DNA of 64,000 bases, taken from contig NZ_JBOCEF010000019.1 of the NCBI RefSeq assembly GCF_050586345.1, positions 1 through 64,000 on the forward strand, in the 5' to 3' direction. The stretch is from JBOCEF01 sp050586345. GTDB lineage: Bacteria > Pseudomonadota > Alphaproteobacteria > Rhodobacterales > Rhodobacteraceae. This document shows, piece after piece, positions 16,047 through 25,559 of this stretch (the stretch's first letter is position 1; the number at the start of each line of letters is the position of its first letter). The position numbers were made by a program, and so were the translations under genes. The notes under the pieces were generated by a model that was not told the origin of the DNA, searched no databases, and saw only the letters and a list, made by a program, of their open reading frames with translations.

Positions 16047-19000
16047 ATGAGCGTTGGATACTATACCGGCACCCCGCCGCAGGACTTTCTGGATTTTCTT
16101 GACAGCTACCTGATTTCTTCGGGGAACGGTTCAGCCATCGACGCGCTTCTTGGCGTGATCACCACCTGGGAACTGGACGCGCCGCAGATCACCGCCATCG
16201 GCTCCACCGGCATGACGTTCACCTCGCCGACCGGCCAGACGCTGGAGATCGCCGGCAGCGGCTTCGGCCCGATCACCTCGATCACCGATCTCGAGGCCGC
16301 CTTCAACGACTGGGCCGCGGCCATGCTGGCCCTCGACGGCAGCGGCACGGCGACGCTCGACTCCATCACCCTGCGCGACGCCTCCTCCAACATCCTCGGG
16401 CAGCTGACTCTGACCGCCGGGTCGCTGGCGCTGACGGTGGGCGATCTCGAGGTCAAGTTCACCGGGTCCTTCCCGACCTCGGCCACCGCGCTCACGAACA
16501 TCATCCTCGAATTCTACAGCCCGTCGGGGAGCGAAGCCGGCGGCACGTTCGACGGCGCGCTGCTGCCGCCCGAGTTCTACAACCCCGCCACCGCGCTGGC
16601 CGCCGCCTATGGCGTGACCGGCATCGAGGTGCGCGAGGCCGGCGTGCTGCAGGGCGAGGTGACCTTCACCCCCGGCGGCGCCGTGGCCACCGCCGCGGGC
16701 CATACCGGGACCATGACCGGGACCTTCCCGCTGACCCTCGCCGACTGGATCGAGGCGATGCTGAACGCCGAGGCCGGCAATTCCCCCGGCATCCTGTTCA
16801 ACTCGCTGATCGTCGAGAACCCGTTCGGCGGGCAGGTGTTCGAGATCAGCTATCCCGGCCTCGACCTCGCGGCCTACGAGTGGGTCGAGGGCTCCGAGTT
16901 CGGCGACCACCTCTCGCTCGACGGCTATTACACCAGCGTCCTGGCGCTGGGCGCCGAGGGCAATGACTATATCGACGACTACCGCTGGGACGGGCTGACC
17001 TCCTGGGGCGCGATCTACGACGACATCCTCGACGGCGGCCCGGGCAGCGACGTCATCTTCTCCTATACCGGCGACGACCTGATCCTGCCCGGCGCCAATG
17101 ACGGCGGCGACAGCATCCTGATCGGCCTCGGCGACAAGACCGTCGATTTCGACGCCGCCTCCGAGGCGCCGATCAGCTACTACCACCTCGACTACACCAC
17201 CGCCGCCTGGGACATCATGGCCGAACAGGGCCTGGCGGGCCCGGCGGCGATGCTGTTCGACATCACCGACCTCTCCGGCCATGTCTGGAAGGGCTGGACC
17301 GGCGGGTCGGCGCGGTTCTACACCGACACCCTGCTGAACATGGACCAGATCAACGGCGACCTCGGCGGGCTCGGCATCACCGCGGGCGCGGGCGACGACG
17401 TGGCCAATCTCAGCATCTCGGCCCCGGGCAGCTGGGTGTCCTTCGAGGGCCTGCAGGGCGACGACACCATCATCGGCTCCGAGAACTGGGAAGTGCTGCG
17501 CCATGCCTCCTGGGCCGGGTCGGGCATCACCGTCACCGCCACCGGCGGCGACGCGGACGGCAACGACGGCACGGTGCTGGACGAGTTCGGCGACACCGAC
17601 ACCTTCGAGGCGATCGAGGAGGTCCGCGGCACCTCGTTCGACGATTACTACCACGGTTCGGTCGGCGACGACCGCTTCATCCCCTATGGGGGGAACAACT
17701 ACTTCGACGGCGGCGCCGGGTTCGACCGCGTGCGCTATGACCAGAGCAACGTGCACGACGTCTATGTCGACATGCGCGACGGCAGCGCCTCGGTGCTGCG
17801 CGACACCGGCGATCCGTTCGGCCTCGAGCATTCCTTCGACACGCTGATCAGCGTCGAGCACGTGCGCATGGGCCGCGCGGGCCAGCAGACCTTCATCGGC
17901 GCCGACGTGGACGAGCGGGTCCGCGGCCGCGGCGAGTGGAACGATTACGACATGGGCGGCGGCGACGATTACGTCGAGGCCTATTACGGCGGCGAGCACT
18001 ACGTGCGCGGCGGCGAGGGTTCGGACACGGTGCGCATCTACGCCGCGCTCGGCGACCTGACCGTCGACGTCCAGGCCGGCTACGTCGCCTTCGACGACGG
18101 CAACGGCTATTACGTCGAGGTCGACCGCGACGTCGAGGTGGTGAGCTTCAGCGACGTGACCGTCGATCTGCCGGTCGCCTTCGAGTACACCGACGCGGGC
18201 GTGCTGGGCGAGGTCGGCACGGTCACGGTCGAGCAGGCCGGCAGCGACCAGTGGCACACGGTCCTGTTCGCCGACACCATCGAGAACGCGGTCGTGGTCA
18301 TGGGCCCGCCCAGCTTCGCCGGCGCCCAGCCGCTGAACGTGCGCGTGCGCAACGTCACCGACGCGGGCTTCGAGTTCCAGCTCGACGAGTGGGACTATCT
18401 CGACGGCGGCCACATCGCCGAGACGGTCAGCTGGATCGCCATCTCCGAGGGCGAGCACACGCTGGCCGACGGGCGGCGCATCTCGGCCGGGGAGACCTCC
18501 TCGAACCATGACTTCGCCAATGGCGCGGTCAGCTTCGACCGGGCCTTCGACGCGGCGCCGATCGTGCTGACCCAGGCCGCCTCGGTGAACGGCGCGGCCG
18601 CGGTGACCACCCGCGTCAGCGGCGTGAGCGCGGACGGCTTCAGCACCCGCGTGCAGGAAGAACAGGGCGGCGACGGCTTCCACGCCTATGAGGACATCGG
18701 CTGGATCGCGGTCGAGGCCGGGACCAACCCAGCCGAAGGCATCGTCGCCGGGATCAACGGCGCCATCGGCTCGGCCGGCGGGGCGCTCTCCTACGGGACC
18801 GGCTTCTCGGCCGCCCCCGCGCTCTTCGCCTCGATCCAGTCCTATAACGGGCCGGACCCGGCGGCGCTGCGCTACACCGCCAACACCGCCACGGGCGCGA
18901 GCGTGTTCACCGAGGAGGAGGACAGCTTCGACGCCGAGCTGTTCCACGCGAACGAGGCCGTGGGCTTCCTCGCGCTCGAGACCGGCGTTCTGGCCGGCGC

Positions 19001-19796
19001 CCGCCAGGGCATGCAGGCCGGGACCGCGCTGGTCGACCAGGCCGATTCCAACGAATGGCACTACGTCGCCTTCGACGCCCCCATCGCCGACGCGGTGGTG
19101 GTGATGGGCCCGCCCTCGCTCAACGGCGAACAGCCGCTGAACGTGCGGGTGCGCAACGTCACCGACGCCGGGTTCGAGTTCCAGCTCGACGAGTGGGATT
19201 ACCTCGACGGCGGCCATATCGCCGAGCACGTGGGCTGGTTCGCCATCTCGGCGGGCGAGCACACGCTGGGCAATGGCGAGACCATCGTGGCGGGCCGTGC
19301 GAACACCAACCACACCTTCACCGAGGTGGACATGGGGACCGGCTTCGGCGCCGACACCCCGTTCGTCTTCGCCCAGGTCGCCTCGACCAACGGCGCGGCG
19401 GCGACCGCGGCGCGGATCCGCAACGTCGACAGCGACAGCTTCGAGGTGCTGGTGCAGGAGGAGCAGGGGGCCGACGGCTTCCACGCGGTCGAGGAGATCA
19501 ACTGGATCGCGGTCCATACCGGCGTCGCGCCGGACCCGGAGGGGGTCGACTCGCTCACCGTCGGCTCCTCCGCCACCGCCGTGGACTTCGACATGTCCTT
19601 CGGCTCCACCCCCGTGGTGCTGGCGACGATGCAGAGCTACGCGGGGCCGGACCCGGCGTCGCTGCGCCTCGGCAACCTCTCCTCCTACGGGTTTGACCTG
19701 CTGGTGCAGGAAGAGACCTCGGCCGACGCCGAGATGGACCACGCGGACGAGCTGGTGGCCTGGGCCGCGATCTCGGCCGGGTACGAGATGCTCTGA
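16047..19796 (+). CDS. Large RTX-like secreted protein with duplicated lectin-like domains
   Basis: A 1249-aa acidic protein with no Sec signal, probably exported by a type I system to the cell surface or medium. Residues ~1-275 are beta-rich and unassigned. Residues ~290-700 hold degenerate Ca-binding RTX-type units such as DGGPGSDVIF, GDDTIIG and GGAGFDRV. Residues ~724-990 and ~992-1249 are a tandem duplication of a 268-residue module. Each module contains paired beta domains with RVRNVTDAGFEFQLDEWDY and QEEQG..GFHA motifs that resemble H-type lectin repeats. A carbohydrate-binding or adhesion role is inferred. A CAGGAG box precedes the ATG. No type I exporter gene is adjacent. Confidence 0.7.
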   Translation: MSVGYYTGTPPQDFLDFLDSYLISSGNGSAIDALLGVITTWELDAPQITAIGSTGMTFTSPTGQTLEIAGSGFGPITSITDLEAAFNDWAAAMLALDGSGTATLDSITLRDASSNILGQLTLTAGSLALTVGDLEVKFTGSFPTSATALTNIILEFYSPSGSEAGGTFDGALLPPEFYNPATALAAAYGVTGIEVREAGVLQGEVTFTPGGAVATAAGHTGTMTGTFPLTLADWIEAMLNAEAGNSPGILFNSLIVENPFGGQVFEISYPGLDLAAYEWVEGSEFGDHLSLDGYYTSVLALGAEGNDYIDDYRWDGLTSWGAIYDDILDGGPGSDVIFSYTGDDLILPGANDGGDSILIGLGDKTVDFDAASEAPISYYHLDYTTAAWDIMAEQGLAGPAAMLFDITDLSGHVWKGWTGGSARFYTDTLLNMDQINGDLGGLGITAGAGDDVANLSISAPGSWVSFEGLQGDDTIIGSENWEVLRHASWAGSGITVTATGGDADGNDGTVLDEFGDTDTFEAIEEVRGTSFDDYYHGSVGDDRFIPYGGNNYFDGGAGFDRVRYDQSNVHDVYVDMRDGSASVLRDTGDPFGLEHSFDTLISVEHVRMGRAGQQTFIGADVDERVRGRGEWNDYDMGGGDDYVEAYYGGEHYVRGGEGSDTVRIYAALGDLTVDVQAGYVAFDDGNGYYVEVDRDVEVVSFSDVTVDLPVAFEYTDAGVLGEVGTVTVEQAGSDQWHTVLFADTIENAVVVMGPPSFAGAQPLNVRVRNVTDAGFEFQLDEWDYLDGGHIAETVSWIAISEGEHTLADGRRISAGETSSNHDFANGAVSFDRAFDAAPIVLTQAASVNGAAAVTTRVSGVSADGFSTRVQEEQGGDGFHAYEDIGWIAVEAGTNPAEGIVAGINGAIGSAGGALSYGTGFSAAPALFASIQSYNGPDPAALRYTANTATGASVFTEEEDSFDAELFHANEAVGFLALETGVLAGARQGMQAGTALVDQADSNEWHYVAFDAPIADAVVVMGPPSLNGEQPLNVRVRNVTDAGFEFQLDEWDYLDGGHIAEHVGWFAISAGEHTLGNGETIVAGRANTNHTFTEVDMGTGFGADTPFVFAQVASTNGAAATAARIRNVDSDSFEVLVQEEQGADGFHAVEEINWIAVHTGVAPDPEGVDSLTVGSSATAVDFDMSFGSTPVVLATMQSYAGPDPASLRLGNLSSYGFDLLVQEETSADAEMDHADELVAWAAISAGYEML
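18217..19796 (+). repeat. Tandem duplication within the RTX-like gene (804-bp offset)
   Basis: Two in-frame copies start near 18217 and 19021, 804 bp (268 codons) apart. The most conserved part is about 90 bp (18333-18422 and 19137-19226), nearly identical even at third codon positions, which indicates recent duplication or gene conversion. Confidence 0.8.
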
Positions 19797-19824
19797 CCCC
19801 GCCTTCCACGGGACGGCTTCCGGC

Positions 19825-19853
19825 GGCCGCCGCGCGCAAGCGCGGCGGCCGTT
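19825..19853 (+). terminator. Terminator of the RTX-like gene
   Basis: An 11-bp perfect stem, GGCCGCCGCGC (19825-19835) with GCGCGGCGGCC (19840-19850), a GCAA tetraloop, then GTTT. Confidence 0.75.
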
Positions 19854-20020
19854 TCGCGTTCGGGGCCCGGCGCATGTCTTCCCCCTGCCGCCCCCGCCAT
19901 CGTTTCCACGCGGGAGAATGTAAAACCTGCTTTGCGGTTCCGGTTTCCGGGCCTAGGCTTCGGGCACGGGACGCGGCCGCGCACAAGGCCGGCGCCCGGA
20001 CAATTCGGGAGGAATGTAAG

Positions 20021-20470
20021 ATGAAGCTGCGCCATGCCGCCGCCGCCGTGATGCTCTCCGCCGCCGCGTTCGCCGCCGCGCCCGCGCCCGTGGCGGCCGC
20101 CGAGCCGACCCGCGTGGTGTTCCATATCGACGAGAACGACCCGCAGAAGATGAACATGGTCCTGAACAACGTTCAGAACCTGGCCTCCCACTATGCCGCC
20201 CAGGGGCGCGAGACCGAGATCGAGGTGGTCGCCTACGGCCCCGGCCTGCACATGCTGCGCGCCGACACCAGCCCGGTGAAGGACCGGATCTCGGCCATGG
20301 CGCTGGAGCATGACGCGCTGGCCTTCTCGGCCTGCGGCAACACCATGGCGGCGATGGAGAAGAAGTCGGGCAAGCCGACCGAGCTGGTCTCCGAGGCGCA
20401 CATGACCCCCTCGGGCGTCGCGCGGCTGGTGGACCTGCAGCTCGACGGCTGGATCTACGTGCGGCCCTGA
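20021..20470 (+). CDS. Exported DsrE/F-like small protein
   Basis: A 149-aa protein with a signal peptide (about residues 1-26, ending AAA) and a mature DsrE-type fold. It starts with RVVFHIDENDPQKMNMVLNNVQN and continues with VVAYGPGLHML and ALAFSACGNTM. The single Cys in FSACGNTM is at the position of the functional cysteine in DsrE/DsrF proteins, which handle sulfur atoms. A periplasmic sulfur-related or binding role is possible but unproven. The start has a GGGAGGA box at 20008. It stands alone. Confidence 0.72.
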   Translation: MKLRHAAAAVMLSAAAFAAAPAPVAAAEPTRVVFHIDENDPQKMNMVLNNVQNLASHYAAQGRETEIEVVAYGPGLHMLRADTSPVKDRISAMALEHDALAFSACGNTMAAMEKKSGKPTELVSEAHMTPSGVARLVDLQLDGWIYVRP

Positions 20471-20650
20471 CGCCCGCGCCCGGGGCGCCCCTGCCCGCCC
20501 GCCGGATCCCCGCGCGGGGCCGGGCGGGCGGGGGGGGCCGGTTTCCGCCGATCCCATGACCCGCGCGCCGCGCCGCCCGGGCCGCGCCCGCCAGTCGACG
20601 CAAGTCATGCGCGGCAGTCGGCGCCCGCCAGTCGGCGCCCGCCACGCCCG

Positions 20651-21445
20651 TCAGTCGGCGCGCGGCAGCGTCAGCGCCACGGCGGCGCCGCCGTCGATCC
20701 CGTCCTCGATCCAGGCCCGCCCCCCGTGCCGCGCCGCGACCAGCGCGCAGAGCGCTAGGCCCAGCCCCGCCCCCGCCTGCCCCGTCCCCGGCTGCTCCGC
20801 CCCAACCTGCTCCGTCCCCGGCCGCCCAGTCCCAACCAGCTCCGCCCCCGCCTGCTCCGCCCCAACCTGCTCCGCCCCGGGCTGCAACCGCGTGAACGGC
20901 TCGAACGCCGCCGCGCGCCGCTCCGGGGGCACGCCGGGGCCGTTGTCGGCCACCCGCAGCGCCACCATCCCGCCGCCCGCCGCCCGGGCCTCCACCACCG
21001 CCAGCAGGCGGCGGTCGCGGCGCTGATGGGCGAGGGCGTTGGCCAGCATGTTCTGCAGCGCCTGCCCCAGCAGCGCGAGGTCCCCGCGCACCGCCGGCAG
21101 CGGCCCGGCCCGGATCTCGGCCCCCGCGGCGCGGATCACGGGCGCCAGGTCCTGCAGGCAGCCGGAGAGGAGCGCGTCCAGCTCCACCCGCGCGAAGGCG
21201 GGGGGCGCGGCCTCGGCCCGGGCCTCGTCCATCAGCGCGTCGATGCGCAGCCGCATCCGCGCGGCGGCGGCGGCGGCGAGGTCCAGCAGCTCCGCCGCCT
21301 CGGGGGGGAGCGCGCCGCCCTCCCCCCCGGCCAGCGCCGCCAGCGCCCCCTCGACGGTGTTCAGCGGCTGGGCGAGGTCATGGGCGGCGATCAGCGCGAA
21401 GCGTTTCAGGGCCCGCGCCTGCTCCAGCTCCTCCATCTCCTGCAT
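20651..21445 (-). CDS. Sensor histidine kinase (cytoplasmic, minimal)
   Basis: A 264-aa kinase made of a short N-terminus, a dimerisation/H-box (ALIAAHDLAQPLNTVEG, phospho-acceptor His near residue 21) and a HATPase_c domain. The N-box is ALQNMLANALAH, G1 is VADNGPGVPP, the F-box is FEPFTRL and G2 is GAGLGLAL. No membrane or sensor domain is present. About 40 residues of eight GAEQ-like pentapeptides are inserted between the F-box and G2, in the ATP-lid. The ATG at 21445 has AGGAGG 8 nt upstream; earlier in-frame starts would add a Gly-rich leader. It is divergent from a second kinase and probably signals to the receivers nearby. Confidence 0.75.
   Translation of the reverse strand: MQEMEELEQARALKRFALIAAHDLAQPLNTVEGALAALAGGEGGALPPEAAELLDLAAAAAARMRLRIDALMDEARAEAAPPAFARVELDALLSGCLQDLAPVIRAAGAEIRAGPLPAVRGDLALLGQALQNMLANALAHQRRDRRLLAVVEARAAGGGMVALRVADNGPGVPPERRAAAFEPFTRLQPGAEQVGAEQAGAELVGTGRPGTEQVGAEQPGTGQAGAGLGLALCALVAARHGGRAWIEDGIDGGAAVALTLPRAD
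20762..20881. repeat. 15-bp tandem repeats encoding pentapeptides in the kinase ATP-lid
   Basis: Eight imperfect 15-bp units encode the series PGAEQ, VGAEQ, AGAEL, VGTGR, PGTEQ, VGAEQ, PGTGQ, AGAGL. They keep the frame and lie between the F-box and G2 of the kinase, suggesting slippage expansion. Confidence 0.8.
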
Positions 21446-21621
21446 CGCGTCCTCCTCGGCGCCGGTCCCAAGGCCGCCCCGGGGGCCGGTCCCGGGGCCT
21501 GCGCGCCGGGCCGACGCTAGCGCGTGGGGTAACCAGTTCTCAACCATGGCGTGCATTTTCTTGCGTTGAATTGCGCGCATCTCCCCCGGGGCGCGCGGCG
21601 ACGGGAAGGAGCCAGGGACAG

Positions 21622-22440
21622 ATGGACGGCGACCCGCCAGTTCTCCAGACGCCGGAGCGCCTCCAGGACCTCGCGGCCTGGGCGCTGCATGACCTGCGCG
21701 CGCCGCTGCGGGCCTTCGACGCGACGCTGGAGATGCTGGACGCGGGCGGCGGGAACCCGCAGGCGCTGGCCATCGCGGCCCGCGCGGCCCGGCGCATGGG
21801 GGCGACGCTGGACGGGCTCGCCCGCTATGCCGAGCATCACGCGAGCCCGTTGCAGATCGGGCCGGTCCAGCCCCTGGAAGCGGTCGAGGCGGCCTGGGCG
21901 GCAGCCGCCGCGACCTGGGAGGACGCGGCGGAGGGGGCCGGGGATGCACAGGCGGATGCGGCAGCGGATGAGCCTGGGGATGCGCCCACGCTGCGCGCCC
22001 GCAGCGCCGCCGCAAGCCACGCCGCCCGCGGCCGCCCCGCGGCGACGCTGGAGACCGCGCCCGCCCTCGCCCACGCGCCCCCCTGCCTGGCCGACGCGGG
22101 CGCGCTGCAGGCGATCCTCTCCGCGGTGTTCGACAACGCCGCCAGGTATGGCCGCGCCCCGCACGGCGCAGCGCGGGTGCGGGTGGAGGCCGGGGCCCGG
22201 GACGGGATGCTGCGGCTGCTGGTGCGCGACGACGGGCCGGGGGTGCCGCGGCATCTCGCCGGCGACGCGTTCGAGCCGCTGCGCCGCCTCGTCGCCCGGT
22301 CCGAGGTCGAGGGCGCGGGGCTCGGCCTCGCCGTCGCCCGGCTTCTCGCCGTGCGCCAGAACGGGCGGATCGACTTCATCGCCGCGCCCCGCGGGGCCTG
22401 CATTTCACTCAAACTGCCGCTGTTCATTTCACCGACTTAG
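21622..22440 (+). CDS. Histidine kinase-like protein (cytoplasmic)
   Basis: A 272-aa protein with an H-box (AAWALHDLRAPLRAFDATLEML, His near residue 23) and a C-terminal HATPase_c domain. The N-box is AVFDNAARYG, G1 is VRDDGPGVPRHL and G2 is GAGLGLAVARLLA. A ~60-residue Ala-rich linker separates the two parts. There is no membrane segment. It probably takes its signal from another protein and passes phosphate to one of the two receiver proteins encoded directly downstream. The ATG at 21622 follows AAGGAG at 21606. It shares overall design with the divergent kinase, so the two may be paralogues or form a heterodimer. Confidence 0.72.
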   Translation: MDGDPPVLQTPERLQDLAAWALHDLRAPLRAFDATLEMLDAGGGNPQALAIAARAARRMGATLDGLARYAEHHASPLQIGPVQPLEAVEAAWAAAAATWEDAAEGAGDAQADAAADEPGDAPTLRARSAAASHAARGRPAATLETAPALAHAPPCLADAGALQAILSAVFDNAARYGRAPHGAARVRVEAGARDGMLRLLVRDDGPGVPRHLAGDAFEPLRRLVARSEVEGAGLGLAVARLLAVRQNGRIDFIAAPRGACISLKLPLFISPT

Positions 22441-22509
22441 CGATGCGTTAAGGGCCCGCCGTTACGTGTCTTCGACCGGCAGACCCGAGAGAGACCCGGC
22501 GGTTGACCC

Positions 22510-22956
22510 ATGAAAATACTGGTCGTTGAAGACGATGAGCTCGACGCGCTGCAGACCGTGCAGGCGATCGAAAAGGCCGCCCCCGGGGCCGCGCTGCGCC
22601 TGTGCCCGACCGCGGACGCCGCGCTCGCCGCGCTGGCCGAGGACGCCATGTCGCCGCCCGATTTCATCATCGTCGACCAGCACCTGCCCGGCGTCGACGG
22701 GGCGGAGTTCCTGCGCCGGGTCAAGCGGCTCGGCCTCGCGCCCGCCGCCCAGTTCCTGATGCTGACCGGCGACGCCTCGGACCCGACCCGGGCCGAGGCG
22801 CTGGTCACCGATTTCCACGCCTTCCTGACCAAGCCGGTCTCCCGGCGCCGCCTGTCCGAGATCCTGCGCACCGGCGACGCGCGGTGGGAAATCGAGGACC
22901 TGCCGCTCGACCTCAACCTCTACCGCAAGCAACGCCCCCCCGCCGCGGGGGGCTGA
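22510..22956 (+). CDS. Single-domain response regulator (receiver only)
   Basis: A 148-aa CheY-like receiver. The acidic pocket is VVEDDE at residues 6-11, the phospho-acceptor is Asp56 in FIIVDQHLPG, Thr/Ser is in MLTGDA, and Lys108 is in FLTKPV. There is no output domain; a short basic tail follows (RKQRPP). It is probably a phosphotransfer or protein-interaction output of the kinases just upstream. It starts 69 bp after the kinase gene. Confidence 0.82.
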   Translation: MKILVVEDDELDALQTVQAIEKAAPGAALRLCPTADAALAALAEDAMSPPDFIIVDQHLPGVDGAEFLRRVKRLGLAPAAQFLMLTGDASDPTRAEALVTDFHAFLTKPVSRRRLSEILRTGDARWEIEDLPLDLNLYRKQRPPAAGG

Positions 22957-23041
22957 GCCCCCCAGCCGCGGGCGGCGCCGCCCCCTCGCGCCGCGCAGCG
23001 GACCCGACCCGACCCCCACCGCCTTGCAGGAGCATCGCGCC

Positions 23042-23515
23042 TTGAGCACCGCCTCCCAGACGCCGCCGCACGCCGCGACGCCGTCGCCCGCCCCTGCCGG
23101 AAGCCCCGGCGGACGGGTCCCCGCCCGCCCTGCGCGGGTGCTGGTGGTCGACGACGACGCCTGGACGCGGCGGACGATGACCGGGCACCTGGTATCCGAG
23201 GGGCTGGAGGTCGAGTGCGCCGCCGGCCCCGAGGAGGCGATCCGCCTCTGGCACGCGCGCGAGGGCGGGTTCGACCTGGTGTTCATGGACATCCGCTTCC
23301 CGGGGGGCGAGAGCGGCTATGACGCCGCGCTGCGGCTGTCGCGGATGGACGGGACCCCGCCCGCGATCTTCGGCATGACCTCGTTCGACATCGCCGGGGG
23401 CGACATCGACCCGAAGGATTTCGGGATGCGCGAGCTGCTGGTCAAACCGCTGTTCAAGTGGCTGGTGGTCAACATCGCCCGCGCCCATTGCCCGGCGGCC
23501 GACCCGCCCGACTGA
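23042..23515 (+). CDS. Single-domain response regulator with N-terminal extension
   Basis: A receiver protein of about 157 aa with a Pro/Ala-rich N-terminal ~35 residues and a CheY-like domain. Motifs are VVDDDAW, Asp83 in LVFMDIRFPG, GMTSFD in place of the usual T/S-A segment, and Lys135 in LVKPLFKW. No output domain is present. No ATG starts the frame; I chose TTG at 23042, which has CAGGAG 10 nt upstream, over TTG at 23024. The 225 bp after it (23516-23740) are GC-rich, repetitive sequence without a gene. Confidence 0.7.
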   Translation: MSTASQTPPHAATPSPAPAGSPGGRVPARPARVLVVDDDAWTRRTMTGHLVSEGLEVECAAGPEEAIRLWHAREGGFDLVFMDIRFPGGESGYDAALRLSRMDGTPPAIFGMTSFDIAGGDIDPKDFGMRELLVKPLFKWLVVNIARAHCPAADPPD

Positions 23516-23740
23516 GCCGCTGGCGCGCCGCGGGGGCCGGAACGGCAGGCGGCGGTGCGTGGACGGCGGACGGCGGCGCGGCGGGCGCAGGAGCGACGGT
23601 CGGCGGCACGGCAGGCGGCGGGCGGCAGGGCGACGCGCAGCGGGCAGCGGGCAGCGGGCCGGCGGTCGGCAGGACGGCGGACGGCGGCGCGCGGCGCGAA
23701 GGCGGCGCGGGCGACCGGGCCGCAGGGACGGCGCGGGCGC

Positions 23741-25267
23741 TCAGTCCAGGATCGGCTCCAGCCCCAGCATCCGGTCGATCGGCGCATAATCATCGGTCAG
23801 CGGCGCGGGCGCCTTGCGCACCACGATCGCGTCGATGAACCCGGCGTCGAGCGCCGCGAACCGCTTCGGGTCGGGCGAGCGGGCGGCGACCATGCCCACC
23901 GGGCTCGGCCCGTCCGAGGCGAGCAGCACGAAGACCCGCCGCTGGTTCGGCCCGGGCGTCGTCGCCTCGGTCCACACCTCGACCGACGCGAAGGACGCGC
24001 GCAGCGTCTCGACCATCGCCGCCAGCGCGTCGAGCCGGCCGGTATTGTCGATCAGGTTCATCGCGAACACCCCCCCGGGTTCGAGCCGCGAGGCGACCAG
24101 CGCGAAGAACTCCGCCGTCACCAGGTGCGCGGGCACGGCGATGTCGGTGAAGGCGTCGCCCACCACCACGTCGTAGCGCGTCGCCTCGCCCGCCAGCGCC
24201 GCGCGCGCGTCGCGGTGCAGGATCCGCACCCCCGCCGGGTCGAACCAGAAATCCGCCACCGCCTGCTCGGTCACCGCGGGGTCGATCTCGGCCACCGTGA
24301 TCCCGCCGATGCCCCGGTCCGTCCAGGCCCGCGGGACCGAGTAGGACCCGCCCCCGATGTGGAACGAGGTGAAGTCCCGCCCGCCCATCCGCATCCGCGG
24401 CAGCGCGTCCAGCATCGCGGCATGGTCGGTGAACATCACCCGCGGATCGCCCTTCGCCGAGATCCCGTGCGCCAGGTGGTCGATGGCCATCATCCGCACC
24501 GGGCCGTCCGGCACGTCCTCGGCCATCGTCACCGTGCGGATGCAGAAATAGCTGCTCTCGCGGTCGCAGATCGGGTCGATGGCGAGGCCCACGCCCCCCA
24601 CGCCCCCGACCGCAAGCAGCGCCGCGCCCACCGCCGCGCCCTGCACCCGGTTCGCCCGCCCCAGCCCGAAGCAGATCGCGGCCGCCAGCGCGTAGACCGC
24701 GGCGATCACCGCCAGCGTGGCGACCGAGCCGAGCCAGGAGACGAACAGGAACCCCGCCAGCAGCGTGCCCGCGATCGCCCCCACCGCCCCGGCGGCGAAC
24801 ATCGCGCCCAGCGCCTGTTCCGAGCGGTCGCGCCCGCGCATCGCCACCACGGCGAAGACCGGCGCCGGGACCCCGGCGAACAGCGAGGGCAGGAAGAACA
24901 CCGCCCCCGTCAGCGCCGCGATGGCGGCCAGCGGATGCTCGAGCCCCTGCAGCAGCGGCCCGGCCGTCGCCCGCAGCAGCGGCGTCGCCCCGGCGGTGGC
25001 GAGCGCGGCGGCGACCATGGTCCAGCCGGTCATGCGCAGCGCCCGCTCCGACGCCGCCGCGGCGATGCGCCCGCCCCACCAGTGCCCGACCGAGAACCCG
25101 GCGAGGACGACGGCGATGATCGCGGTCCAGGAATAGAGGCTCATGCCCACATAGGGGGCGATCATGCGCCCGGCGACGATCTCCACCACCAGCGAGGCGG
25201 CGGACACGGCGCCCTGCAGCAGGACGAGAAGCGCCAGCGGCGCGCGGGGGGGAGTGGTGTCTGTCAT
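23741..25267 (-). CDS. Membrane protein fused to spermidine synthase-like domain
   Basis: A 508-aa protein. Residues ~10-225 contain about seven hydrophobic segments of the fused MFS/spermidine synthase family. Residues ~260-505 form a spermidine-synthase-like Rossmann domain with HIGGGSYSVPRAW, VAEIDPAV, DARAAL and VVGDAFTD. Such fusion proteins are common in proteobacteria; polyamine synthesis has not been shown for most, and the binding site may serve another aminopropyl or methyl transfer. Translation starts at an ATG facing away from the next gene. It stands alone. Confidence 0.75.
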   Translation of the reverse strand: MTDTTPPRAPLALLVLLQGAVSAASLVVEIVAGRMIAPYVGMSLYSWTAIIAVVLAGFSVGHWWGGRIAAAASERALRMTGWTMVAAALATAGATPLLRATAGPLLQGLEHPLAAIAALTGAVFFLPSLFAGVPAPVFAVVAMRGRDRSEQALGAMFAAGAVGAIAGTLLAGFLFVSWLGSVATLAVIAAVYALAAAICFGLGRANRVQGAAVGAALLAVGGVGGVGLAIDPICDRESSYFCIRTVTMAEDVPDGPVRMMAIDHLAHGISAKGDPRVMFTDHAAMLDALPRMRMGGRDFTSFHIGGGSYSVPRAWTDRGIGGITVAEIDPAVTEQAVADFWFDPAGVRILHRDARAALAGEATRYDVVVGDAFTDIAVPAHLVTAEFFALVASRLEPGGVFAMNLIDNTGRLDALAAMVETLRASFASVEVWTEATTPGPNQRRVFVLLASDGPSPVGMVAARSPDPKRFAALDAGFIDAIVVRKAPAPLTDDYAPIDRMLGLEPILD

Positions 25268-25559
25268 GGCGCCATTTGGGGCGCGCCGGGCGAAGCGGTC
25301 AACAGCCGCGCGCGCCCGGGGCGGCGCGCGCCCACTAAAAAAAGCGTCGTGATCGCCCGAAGACTTGGGCGCAGCCCGCCCGGAGCCCGAACAGATCCGA
25401 AAACATCCCCGCCGACCGGGGCATCGACACCAAGGAGCCCCAAAAACACCGTAAATTCTACATTCAGATTTCGGCGGCCGGCGGGGCGGGCGCGAACGCC
25501 TCCGCGTCGGGGCGCACCCTACCCCGCGGGGCGCCGCGCGGCGCGGCCGGGGCGGCCGG

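Noticed and set aside
16131..19742. 1203-aa open frame antisense to the RTX-like gene, and other very long antisense frames (for example 5560-26049 region and 54503-57454).
   Set aside because: In this very GC-rich genome the antisense frames of real genes stay open. They lack ribosome sites and show the skewed His/Arg/Gly composition of shadows.
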